Source: JBOGWY01 sp050694015 (GTDB taxonomy: Bacteria; Actinomycetota; CADDZG01; WHSQ01). From it: 18,573 nt of DNA. Under the pieces are notes generated by a model. The model was not told the DNA's origin, did not search any database, and saw nothing but the letters and a program-made list of their open reading frames with translations. Below, piece after piece: positions 1 to 6,857 of this stretch (position 1 is its first letter; every line of letters starts with the position of its first letter). The position numbers and the translations under genes are program-made. The stretch is from the NCBI GenBank assembly GCA_050694015.1, contig JBOGWY010000338.1:1-18573 (forward strand), given 5' to 3'.

Positions 1-1
1 G

Positions 2-949
2 TCCAACATCGTTCTCCTCGGCCCCACCGGCTGTGGCAAGACTCTGCTCGCGCAGACGCTCGCGCGCATGCTCAACGTTCCGTTCGCGATCGCCGACGCG
101 ACCGCACTCACCGAGGCCGGCTACGTCGGTGAGGACGTCGAGAACATCCTGTTAAAGCTGATCCAAGCTGCCGACTACGACGTCAAGCGCGCCGAGACCG
201 GCATCATCTACATCGACGAGGTCGACAAGATCGCGCGCAAGTCCGAGAACCCCTCGATCACGCGTGACGTTTCCGGCGAGGGCGTGCAGCAGGCGCTGCT
301 GAAGATCCTCGAGGGAACGACGGCTTCGGTTCCTCCGCAGGGTGGACGCAAGCACCCCCACCAGGAATTCATCCAGATCGACACCACGAACGTGCTGTTC
401 ATCTGTGGTGGTGCGTTCGCCGGGCTCGAGAAGATCATCGAGAGCCGCATCGGGAAGAAGGGCATCGGCTTCGGTGCCGATCTCCGCAACGTGCAGGAGA
501 AAGACGTCGGCGCGGTCCTCGAGCACGTGCTCCCCGAGGATCTCCTGAAGTTCGGGCTGATCCCCGAGTTCATCGGACGCCTGCCGGTCATCACGCACGT
601 CCACCAGCTCGACACCGACGCTCTGGTGGAGATCCTGACCGAGCCGAAGAACGCGCTGATCAAGCAGTACCAGAAGTACTTCGAGTTCGACGGTGTCGAG
701 CTCGACTTCACCGACGACGCTCTGCTCGCCGTCTCGGAGCAATCGATGCTCCGCGGCACCGGTGCCCGTGGGCTCCGGGCGATCCTCGAGGAGGTGCTCC
801 TCAACGTGATGTACGACCTGCCGAGCCGCGAGGACGTCGGCAAGTGCGTCATCACCCGCGAGGTAGTACTCGAGAAGGTCAACCCGACCTTGGTACCTCG
901 TGCCAAGGAGCGGGCCGCAAGACCGGCCCGCGGCGAACGCAGCGCCTAA
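2..949 (+). CDS. clpX: ATP-dependent Clp protease ATP-binding subunit ClpX, 5'-truncated by window edge
   Basis: ClpX is the AAA+ unfoldase that recognises tagged or regulatory proteins and threads them into ClpP in the cytoplasm. The reading frame is already open at base 2, so 315 residues are visible; about 110 N-terminal residues, including the zinc-binding domain, lie upstream of the window. Numbering from the first visible codon, I see Walker A GPTGCGKT (7-14), pore loop GYVG (40-43), Walker B with IDEVD (71-75), the GGRKHPHQEF RKH-type loop, the ClpP-docking IGF loop (155-157), FGLIPEFIGRLP, and sensor-2 GTGARGLR near the C-terminus. All catalytic elements are intact. The frame ends in a Lys/Arg/Ala-rich tail. 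In most bacteria clpP lies just upstream, which cannot be checked here. A 398-base gap separates it from valS, so the two are probably separate transcription units. Confidence 0.98.
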   Translation, partial: SNIVLLGPTGCGKTLLAQTLARMLNVPFAIADATALTEAGYVGEDVENILLKLIQAADYDVKRAETGIIYIDEVDKIARKSENPSITRDVSGEGVQQALLKILEGTTASVPPQGGRKHPHQEFIQIDTTNVLFICGGAFAGLEKIIESRIGKKGIGFGADLRNVQEKDVGAVLEHVLPEDLLKFGLIPEFIGRLPVITHVHQLDTDALVEILTEPKNALIKQYQKYFEFDGVELDFTDDALLAVSEQSMLRGTGARGLRAILEEVLLNVMYDLPSREDVGKCVITREVVLEKVNPTLVPRAKERAARPARGERSA

Positions 950-987
950 CCACCCACCGCAGCGTTCCGCCTTGCTTTTTGCCTGAC

Positions 988-1111
988 GTTTGGTCATTAG
1001 TTCCCGCTATGCGGGAAGAAACGTCCAAACATCCGGCACCACCGGTGACTCGATGACTTTCCCTGGAGGTTTGGAAAAAAATGATCGCTATGCGAGCTAG
1101 ATCGTCCAAAC
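988..1111. repeat. Two copies of a 43-base dyad-symmetric element
   Basis: Copy 1 spans 988-1030 and copy 2 spans 1069-1111, 81 bases apart. Each has GTTTGG at position 1, CGCTATGCG at position 18 and CGTCCAAAC at position 35, with identical spacing, while the sequence between these blocks differs. GTTTGG pairs with CCAAAC in both, extended to AGGTTTGG/CCAAACCT in copy 2 (1067-1074 with 1106-1113). The inner stem is TTCCCGC/GCGGGAA with a TAT loop in copy 1 (1001-1007 with 1011-1017), and TCGC/GCGA with the same TAT loop in copy 2 (1085-1088 with 1092-1095). They could be RNA hairpins of the valS leader, paired operators, or a duplicated intergenic repeat. No T-run follows either copy, so they are not ordinary intrinsic terminators. 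Confidence 0.6.
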
Positions 1112-1120
1112 CTCGCGTCG

Positions 1121-1200
1121 GAGAGGGTCAGTGGCCCAGCAGCTTCAAGTTGAGAGGGCCGGTGGCCCCCGCAGCTCCGAGCCGAGAGGGTCGGTGACCC
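1121..1200 (+). repeat. Three tandem short hairpins in the valS leader
   Basis: Units begin at 1121, 1152 and 1184, a period of 31 and 32 bases. Each starts GAGAGGG and forms a five-base-pair stem with a three-base loop: GGGTC-AGT-GGCCC, GGGCC-GGT-GGCCC and GGGTC-GGT-GACCC. The stem positions vary while pairing is kept: C-G replaces T-A, and unit 1 has a G-U pair. Units 1 and 2 also share a second mini-stem of the form GCT-YCR-AGY. The period is not a multiple of three throughout, so it is not a protein repeat. This argues for a structured RNA, although 31-32 bases is also close to three DNA turns, so DNA sites on one helix face remain possible. Confidence 0.6.
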
Positions 1201-1266
1201 AGCAAGCCCGCCCTGCTGGTGGCCGTCAGGGACCCACTCCACGTAAGTCCGTAAGGTTCGGCTTTA

Positions 1267-1329
1267 GTTCTGTTTGAGGCCGCCGCAAGAACGCCGGGCG
1301 TTCTTGCGAACCGCGGTCTCGAATAGAAC
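1267..1329 (+). promoter_or_regulatory. Long bulged hairpin immediately upstream of the valS ribosome binding site
   Basis: Three stacked helices can be drawn. GTTCT (1267-1271) pairs with AGAAC (1325-1329). GAGGCCGC (1276-1283) pairs with GCGGTCTC (1313-1320), with one G-U. An 11-base-pair perfect stem joins 1284-1294 to 1298-1308, with a CGG loop. A four-base bulge AACC (1309-1312) separates the last two helices on the 3' side. The 3' side GCGAACCGCGG resembles the conserved tail of T-box leaders (TGGNACCGCGG), but the tRNA-binding UGG is not present. No T-run follows, so control of translation is more likely than termination. The valS ribosome binding site GAAAAGG (1335-1341) starts six bases after the hairpin. 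Confidence 0.55.
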
Positions 1330-1347
1330 GGTTAGAAAAGGCACCCA

Positions 1348-3903
1348 ATGACTGACAAAAGCAAGCCCGACAAGAACAAGCCAGGCACATCCGAGCTGGA
1401 AGCCAAATGGCGCGAGTTCTGGCAAGAAGCCGGCACCTATCGCTGGGATCCCTCCCGCGGCCGGGACGAGACTTTCGTCGTCGATACTCCGCCCCCGACG
1501 GTCTCCGGCGCCCTTCACGTCGGTCACGTCTTCAGCTACACCCACACCGACGTCATCACTCGTTACAAGCGGATGCAGGGGCTCAACATCTTCTATCCGA
1601 TGGGGTGGGACGACAACGGGCTCCCGACCGAGCGCCGCGTCCAGAACATCTTCAACGTCCGCTGCGATCCGACGCTTCATTACGACCCGGACCTGGAGGT
1701 CGAGTTCGGGCGTGAGGGCGAGATCATCCCGGTCTCCCGTCTGAACTTCATCGAGCTCTGCGACGCGGTCGTACAGGAAGACGAGAAGCAGTTCAAAGGA
1801 GTGTGGCAGCGGCTCGGATTGAGCGTCGACTGGGACCAGACCTACGCCACGATCGACGAGCGCTCCCGCTATGTCAGCCAGCTGTCGTTCCTCAATCTCC
1901 TCGAGAAGGGCGAGGCCGAGCTGCGCGAGGCCCCCACGATGTGGGATGTCGATTTCCAGAGCGCGGTTGCGCAGGCCGAGGTCGAGGATCGGGAGCGCGA
2001 CGGCAACTTCTACCGCATCCGTTTCGACGTCGAAGGCGGTGGTGACTTCCTGATCGCCACCACGCGGCCCGAGCTCCTTCCGGCGTGCATAGCCGTCACC
2101 GCGCATCCCGACGACGAGCGCTACAGGAACATCATCGGGAAGAACGCGATCACGCCGTTGTTCCGCGCGCCGGTCCCGGTCATCGCCGACGACGCCGCCG
2201 ACCCCGAGAAGGGGACCGGCATCCTGATGATCTGCACCTTCGGCGACGCGCAGGACGTCGAGTGGTGGCGTGAGCTCGGCGTCCCGGCCCGCGAGGTCAT
2301 CGCGCGCGACGGGCGTATCCGCACCGCGCCGTGGGGACGCGACCAGTGGCAGAGCGAGGATCCCGAGCAGGCCCAGCTTCGGCACGACAAGCTCGTCGGT
2401 CTGTCGATCAACCAGGCGCGTAAGACGATCGTCGAACAGCTCACCGAAGCCGGTGCGCTCGACGGTGAGCCGCGATCGATCCGCCGGCCCGTCAAGTTCT
2501 TCGAGAAGGGCGACCGGCCCCTGGAGTTCGTCGTGTCGCGCCAGTGGTTCATCCCCGTCATGGACAAGAAGAAGGAGTTGATCGAGCAGGGCCGCAAGAT
2601 CGCCTGGCGTCCCGACATGTTCCGGAAGCGTTACGAGGACTGGGTCGCGGGCCTCAACCAGGACTGGTGCATCAGCCGCCAGCGCTACTTCGGAGTCCCG
2701 ATCCCGGTCTGGTACGCGATCGACGACGACGGCAACGTCGACCACGACCGCAAGCTGGTGCCGAACAAGCAGGACCTTCCGATCGACCCGGCCGACGATG
2801 CACCGCCTGGGTACACGAACGAGCAGCGTGGCCGGCCCGGCGGCTTCGTCGGCGACCCGGACGTGTTCGACACGTGGGCGACCTCGGCCCTAACGCCACA
2901 GATCATGTCGGGGTGGCCCGACGACGCCGAGCGGCACGACAAGCTCTATCCGAACGACCTCCGCCCGAACGCGCACGACATCATCCGCACGTGGGACTTC
3001 GTGACGATCACGCGTGCGTACCTCGAGGACGGCTCGATCCCGTGGACGAACGTCGCCATCTCGGGATGGATCCTCGATCCCGACCGCAAGAAGATGTCGA
3101 AGTCCAAGGGCAACGTCGTCGTTCCGACCGAGATGCTCGACGAATACGGGTCCGACTCCGTTCGCTACTGGTCGGCGGCCGCGCGTCTGGGCGTCGACAC
3201 CGCGTTCGATCCGAAAGTCTTCAAGGAAGGAAAGCGGCTTGTCACGAAGATCCAGAACGCGGCGCGACTGATCTTCGGTTACGACGGGAAGCCCGGCGCG
3301 CCGGAACATCCGCTCGACCGCGCGCTCATGGGTCGCTTGCGCAAACTCGTCGAGGAGGTCACCGGACATTGGAACGACTGGAACCATGCCGCCGCGCTCG
3401 CCGCGACCGAGACGTGGTTCTGGTCCGACTTCACCGATAACTACCTCGAGCTCTCGAAGTCGCGCGCGTACAACGGCGATCCGTCCGCTCTCGGCGCGTT
3501 GTTGCAGTCCATGCTCGTCGTGCTGCGGTTGTTCGCACCGATCCTTCCGTTCATCACTGAAGAGGTGTGGAACTCGCAGTCCGACGAACCGATCTCGATC
3601 CACACGTCGCGGTGGCCGAACGTCGACGAGATCCCCGAGGGCGACGACGACGGGACGTTCGATCTCGCGACGACGGTGCTCGCGCAGATCCGCCGCGCCA
3701 AGTCGGAAGCGAAGGTCTCGATCAAGTACCCGGTCGCGCGGCTCGAGATCCGCGATAACGATCTGAAGCTGCACCTGCTCTCTAAGGTGCTCGACGACGT
3801 GCTCGCGACGGGAAACGTGCAGGAGCACGAACTCATCACCGACGGCGCGGTCGAAGACCTCGAGGTCTCGGTCGCGCTGGCGGAAGCTCCCTCGGCGTCC
3901 TGA
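1348..3903 (+). CDS. valS: Valine--tRNA ligase (ValRS), GWDDNGLPTERR subtype
   Basis: This class Ia synthetase attaches valine to tRNA-Val in the cytoplasm and hydrolyses mischarged Thr-tRNA in its editing domain. The 851 residues show the HIGH-type motif HVGH (57-60) after TPPPTVSGAL, GWDDNGLPTERR (86-97), an editing-domain signature TTRPELLPACIAV, and the KMSKS loop KMSKS (582-586). It lacks the long C-terminal coiled-coil arm of E. coli ValRS (951 aa) and ends soon after the anticodon-binding domain. The GWDDNGLPTERR block replaces the GTDHAGIATQ-type block of the common bacterial enzyme; I recall this variant from part of the Actinomycetota and from archaeal-like ValRS. The ATG start is supported by GAAAAGG six bases upstream. 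The complex leader at 988-1329 suggests regulated expression. Confidence 0.97.
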   Translation: MTDKSKPDKNKPGTSELEAKWREFWQEAGTYRWDPSRGRDETFVVDTPPPTVSGALHVGHVFSYTHTDVITRYKRMQGLNIFYPMGWDDNGLPTERRVQNIFNVRCDPTLHYDPDLEVEFGREGEIIPVSRLNFIELCDAVVQEDEKQFKGVWQRLGLSVDWDQTYATIDERSRYVSQLSFLNLLEKGEAELREAPTMWDVDFQSAVAQAEVEDRERDGNFYRIRFDVEGGGDFLIATTRPELLPACIAVTAHPDDERYRNIIGKNAITPLFRAPVPVIADDAADPEKGTGILMICTFGDAQDVEWWRELGVPAREVIARDGRIRTAPWGRDQWQSEDPEQAQLRHDKLVGLSINQARKTIVEQLTEAGALDGEPRSIRRPVKFFEKGDRPLEFVVSRQWFIPVMDKKKELIEQGRKIAWRPDMFRKRYEDWVAGLNQDWCISRQRYFGVPIPVWYAIDDDGNVDHDRKLVPNKQDLPIDPADDAPPGYTNEQRGRPGGFVGDPDVFDTWATSALTPQIMSGWPDDAERHDKLYPNDLRPNAHDIIRTWDFVTITRAYLEDGSIPWTNVAISGWILDPDRKKMSKSKGNVVVPTEMLDEYGSDSVRYWSAAARLGVDTAFDPKVFKEGKRLVTKIQNAARLIFGYDGKPGAPEHPLDRALMGRLRKLVEEVTGHWNDWNHAAALAATETWFWSDFTDNYLELSKSRAYNGDPSALGALLQSMLVVLRLFAPILPFITEEVWNSQSDEPISIHTSRWPNVDEIPEGDDDGTFDLATTVLAQIRRAKSEAKVSIKYPVARLEIRDNDLKLHLLSKVLDDVLATGNVQEHELITDGAVEDLEVSVALAEAPSAS

Positions 3904-3905
3904 AC

Positions 3906-5210
3906 ATGTCCTTCAAAGACGCGAGCGCGTATCTCGACGCGCTGGGCATCGACGCGATGAAAAGCCTCGGGCTGTCGCTTCATCGGATGGAAGCGATCTG
4001 CGACGCCCTAAACCACCCGGAGCGAGCGGTCCCGATGATCCACGTGACCGGGACGAACGGGAAGACCTCGACGGCCCGGATCGCGTCGTCGTTGCTCACG
4101 GCCACCGGGCTAACGGTCGGCACCTACACGTCGCCCCACCTCCAGACGATCCGCGAGCGCATCACCCTGAACGGCGAGCCGATCACCGAGGGTGTCTTCG
4201 CCGAGGTCTTCGAGCACTTGCTCCCGTTCGTACAGGTCGTGGAGGCGGACCTGGGCGAGAAACTGTCCTATTTCGAGGTCCTGACCGCCATGTATTTCCT
4301 GTGGGCATCCGAGGCGGTCGATGTGACGGTGGCCGAGGTAGGCCTTGGGGGCACGTGGGACGCCACGAACGTGGCCCCCTCGGCGGTGGCGGTCATCACC
4401 AACGTGGGCCGGGACCATATGGAGCTCCTCGGGGACGACCCCGCCACGATCGCGTCCGAGAAGGTCGGCATCATCAAACCGGGCGACGTGGTGGTGACGA
4501 GCGAGCGGAGCCCCGACATCCTGACGATGATCCGGCACAGGGCGGCCGAGAACGACGCTCCCGTCTTCGCTCTCGACGACGGTTTCGAGATAAGCGAGAA
4601 CAAGATGGCACTCGGGGGCCGCTACCTCTCGTTGACGACCAGCGTCTCGAGTTACGAAGGATTGTTCCTTCCGCTGCACGGCGCGCATCAGGGAACGAAC
4701 GCGGCGGTCGCGTTACAAGCCGTGACCTCGTTCCTTCCGATGCGCGAGCTCGGTCACGACGTCGTGCTTGAAGGGTTCGCGAACACGAAGGCCGCGGGCC
4801 GGCTCGAGACCCTTCCGTTGGGTGGAGAGGTTCCCGTCATCCTCGACGTCGCGCACAACCCCGACGGCATGTCCGCGCTCGTGTCGAGTCTCGCGGAGAC
4901 GTTTCCGTTCAAGCGCGTCGTTTTCGTCGTCGGGATCCTGCAGGGGAAAGACGAAAGAGGCATGTTGCTCGAGATGGCGCGCATCCCATGCGCGCTCGTC
5001 GTTACACAACCGGAAAGCGGTCGCGCGATCGAAGCGGGAGAGCTACACGAGACCGCGACCTCTCTGGGACTAGAAGCGTCGGTGGAGAAGACGGTACGTA
5101 GTGCGGTGGATGCGGCGCGCAACGTCGCGGCCTCCGGCGATTTGGTATGTATCACCGGCTCGCACTACGTGGTGGGCGAAGCGAGGAGCTACCTCCTCGA
5201 CGACAACTGA
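3906..5210 (+). CDS. folC: Bifunctional folylpolyglutamate / dihydrofolate synthase
   Basis: FolC is an ATP-dependent Mur-ligase-family enzyme that adds glutamate to dihydropteroate and to reduced folates, retaining them in the cell. The 434 residues show the P-loop HVTGTNGKTS (46-55), an EVGLGGTWDATN block (typical of actinobacterial FolC, where many bacteria have GGRLDATN), ITNVGRDHMELLG, and the C-terminal domain motif LDVAHNPDG. Length fits the family. The ATG lies two bases after the valS stop with no clear ribosome binding site, so translation probably depends on ribosomes finishing valS. Whether both synthase activities are present cannot be decided from sequence alone, but one folC gene usually does both. 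Confidence 0.96.
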   Translation: MSFKDASAYLDALGIDAMKSLGLSLHRMEAICDALNHPERAVPMIHVTGTNGKTSTARIASSLLTATGLTVGTYTSPHLQTIRERITLNGEPITEGVFAEVFEHLLPFVQVVEADLGEKLSYFEVLTAMYFLWASEAVDVTVAEVGLGGTWDATNVAPSAVAVITNVGRDHMELLGDDPATIASEKVGIIKPGDVVVTSERSPDILTMIRHRAAENDAPVFALDDGFEISENKMALGGRYLSLTTSVSSYEGLFLPLHGAHQGTNAAVALQAVTSFLPMRELGHDVVLEGFANTKAAGRLETLPLGGEVPVILDVAHNPDGMSALVSSLAETFPFKRVVFVVGILQGKDERGMLLEMARIPCALVVTQPESGRAIEAGELHETATSLGLEASVEKTVRSAVDAARNVAASGDLVCITGSHYVVGEARSYLLDDN

Positions 5211-5226
5211 TAGGAAGGACAACACG

Positions 5227-5634
5227 ATGGCCAACGTCCAGCAAACATTAATCATTGTGAAGCCAGACGGCGTTCGCCGTCGCTTGATCCACACCGTGAT
5301 CGAGAGGATCGAGGCGAAGGGCTACGAGATCCGCGAGATGAAACTCTTCACGATCGACGAGTCCCTCGCGCAGAAACACTACGCGGAGCATTCGGATAAA
5401 CCGTTCTTCCAGGAACTCGTTTCGTTCATCACTTCCGGTCCGGTCGTGGCGATGGTCGTCGAAGGCCATGAGGCCGTGAAGGGAATGCGAGAGATCATGG
5501 GCGCCACCGATCCGATGGAGGCGAAGCCCGGATCCATCCGTGGCTACTACGCCACGGTCATCGGAGAGAACATCGTGCACGGCTCAGACTCCCCGGAATC
5601 CGCCGAACGAGAGATCAATCTGTTCTTCGGCTAG
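5227..5634 (+). CDS. ndk: Nucleoside diphosphate kinase
   Basis: Ndk moves the gamma-phosphate from ATP to nucleoside diphosphates through a phosphohistidine and balances NTP and dNTP pools in the cytoplasm. At 135 residues it is normal length. It begins with TLIIVKPDGV and carries the catalytic His118 in NIVHGSDS followed by SAEREINLFF. One mild oddity is RGYY (105-108), where most Ndk proteins have RGDF or RGDL; this is not a catalytic position. The frame could be opened further upstream, but the start at 5227 matches the family and has a strong ribosome binding site AGGAAGGA (5212-5219) seven bases before it. It lies 16 bases after folC, so valS-folC-ndk probably form one operon. Confidence 0.97.
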   Translation: MANVQQTLIIVKPDGVRRRLIHTVIERIEAKGYEIREMKLFTIDESLAQKHYAEHSDKPFFQELVSFITSGPVVAMVVEGHEAVKGMREIMGATDPMEAKPGSIRGYYATVIGENIVHGSDSPESAEREINLFFG

Positions 5635-5648
5635 TCTCTGAGCGAATC

Positions 5649-5663
5649 AACAATTGTTAACAA
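5649..5663. promoter_or_regulatory. AT-rich overlapping palindromes between ndk and mreB
   Basis: AACAATTGTT (5649-5658) and TTGTTAACAA (5654-5663) are two perfect ten-base palindromes that overlap in an otherwise GC-rich region. They sit about 30 bases before the preferred mreB start. They could be a binding site for a dimeric regulator or part of a promoter for the cell-shape genes. I see no convincing -35/-10 pair. Confidence 0.25.
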
Positions 5664-5692
5664 GACTGCAGAGCACGGGAGTCGGGTTCCAC

Positions 5693-6724
5693 ATGGACAA
5701 CATGTTCCAGTTCATCGGCAGAGACATGGCCGTCGACCTCGGTACCGCGAACACGCTCGTCTATGTCCGTGGTCGCGGCATCGTTCTTAACGAACCGTCC
5801 GTCGTCGCGATCAATACGAAGACGGGCGCGATCCTCGCCGTCGGCGCCGAAGCGAAACGCATGATCGGGCGTACGCCCGCGCACATCGTTGCGATCCGGC
5901 CCCTCAAGGACGGCGTCATCGCCGACTTCGACGTGACCGAGAAGATGCTCCGCTATTTCATCCAGAAGGTTCACCGCCGAGCATTCCTCGCCAAGCCGCG
6001 CGTCGTCGTGTGCGTTCCTTCAGGTATCACCGGCGTCGAGCAGCGCGCCGTCGAGGAGGCGACCATCTCCGCCGGCGCGCGTAGTGCGTTCATCATCGAA
6101 GAGCCGATGGCCGCCGCGATCGGCGCGGGACTTCCGGTGCACGAGCCGACCGGCAACATGGTCGTCGACATCGGTGGTGGCACGACCGAGGTTGCAGTCG
6201 TCTCTCTCGGTGGCATCGTCACAAGCCAGTCGATCCGCATCGGCGGCGACGAACTCGACGAAGCGATCATCAACTACATCAAGAAGGAATACAGCTTGAT
6301 GCTCGGCGAGCGCACGTCGGAAGAGATCAAGATGGCCGTAGCGTCGGCGTTCCCGATGCCCGACGAACCGCAAGCAGAGATCCGCGGCCGCGACCTCGTT
6401 ACGGGTTTGCCGAAGACGATCATCGTCGCGTCGGAGGAGATCCGTCGCGCGATCGAAGAACCTGTCAACGCGATCGTCGACGCGGTCAAGAACACACTCG
6501 ACAAGACGCCGCCGGAGCTCGCCGCCGACATCATGGACAAGGGCATCGTGTTAGCCGGCGGAGGTTCGCTCCTCAAAGGTCTCGACGAACGCCTCAAGCA
6601 CGAGACCGGGATGCCGATCCACATCGCCGACGACCCCTTGATCGCGGTGGCCGTCGGCTCCGGCAAGTGCCTCGAGGAGTTCGAAGCCCTGAAGAGGGTC
6701 CTGATCTCCTCCACACGTCATTAG
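5693..6724 (+). CDS. mreB: Rod shape-determining protein MreB (bacterial actin)
   Basis: MreB polymerises on the inner face of the membrane and guides the RodA/PBP2 wall-elongation machine. With the ATG at 5693 the protein has 343 residues, the usual size. It shows the phosphate-1 loop DLGTANT (15-21), the phosphate-2 loop DIGGGTTE (159-166), EEPMAAAIGAGLPV, and the C-terminal adenosine-binding loop LAGGGSLLKGL. The frame extends upstream to a TTG at 5654, but that would add 13 residues unlike the family and lacks a ribosome binding site. The 5693 start also has only a weak GGGA upstream, so 5702 (MFQFIGRDMAVDLG) is another option. It heads the mre block and lies 58 bases from ndk. Confidence 0.97.
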   Translation: MDNMFQFIGRDMAVDLGTANTLVYVRGRGIVLNEPSVVAINTKTGAILAVGAEAKRMIGRTPAHIVAIRPLKDGVIADFDVTEKMLRYFIQKVHRRAFLAKPRVVVCVPSGITGVEQRAVEEATISAGARSAFIIEEPMAAAIGAGLPVHEPTGNMVVDIGGGTTEVAVVSLGGIVTSQSIRIGGDELDEAIINYIKKEYSLMLGERTSEEIKMAVASAFPMPDEPQAEIRGRDLVTGLPKTIIVASEEIRRAIEEPVNAIVDAVKNTLDKTPPELAADIMDKGIVLAGGGSLLKGLDERLKHETGMPIHIADDPLIAVAVGSGKCLEEFEALKRVLISSTRH

Positions 6725-6740
6725 GCGGGCGCTGACTACG

Positions 6741-6780
6741 CTCCGTAGCGGAGATTCGGCCGTTACAGCCCGTTGGGGCT
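6741..6780. other. Two small hairpins in the mreB-mreC gap
   Basis: The 133-base gap between mreB and mreC holds CTCCG-TAG-CGGAG (6741-6753) and AGCCC-GTTG-GGGCT (6767-6780), both perfect five-base-pair stems. Neither is followed by a T-run, so they are not standard terminators. They could mark an mRNA processing site or partial attenuation that keeps MreB levels above those of MreC and MreD. The rest of the gap shows nothing else I can identify. Confidence 0.35.
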
Positions 6781-6857
6781 ATGGTGTGGCGACAGGGCGG
6801 CGCTTTTCCAAGCCTGCTGCCCACAGGTTTTCGCGAGTGCGAAGAGGGTTTTAACGG

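Noticed and set aside
961..981. A T-run near 975-980 as an intrinsic terminator of clpX.
   Set aside because: Only a three-base-pair stem (GCG-TTC-CGC) precedes it, too weak to call.
1081..1197. A 38-codon frame in the valS leader preceded by GGAGG at 1065-1069, as a possible leader peptide.
   Set aside because: The ribosome binding site is 11 bases away, only two valine codons occur, and the frame runs through the tandem RNA repeats whose 31/32 period breaks any protein repeat.
997..1242. An 81-codon minus-strand frame in the clpX-valS gap.
   Set aside because: It is the complement of the palindromic repeats, shows no recognisable protein features, and lies opposite an all-plus-strand operon.
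1264..2745. A 493-codon minus-strand open frame opposite valS.
   Set aside because: Long antisense frames are common in GC-rich genes; valS on the plus strand has full family motifs and the antisense product is low-complexity Asp/Arg/Val-rich.
5101..5226. N-terminal extension of Ndk starting inside folC.
   Set aside because: Ndk homology begins at 5227 and a strong ribosome binding site sits at 5212-5219.
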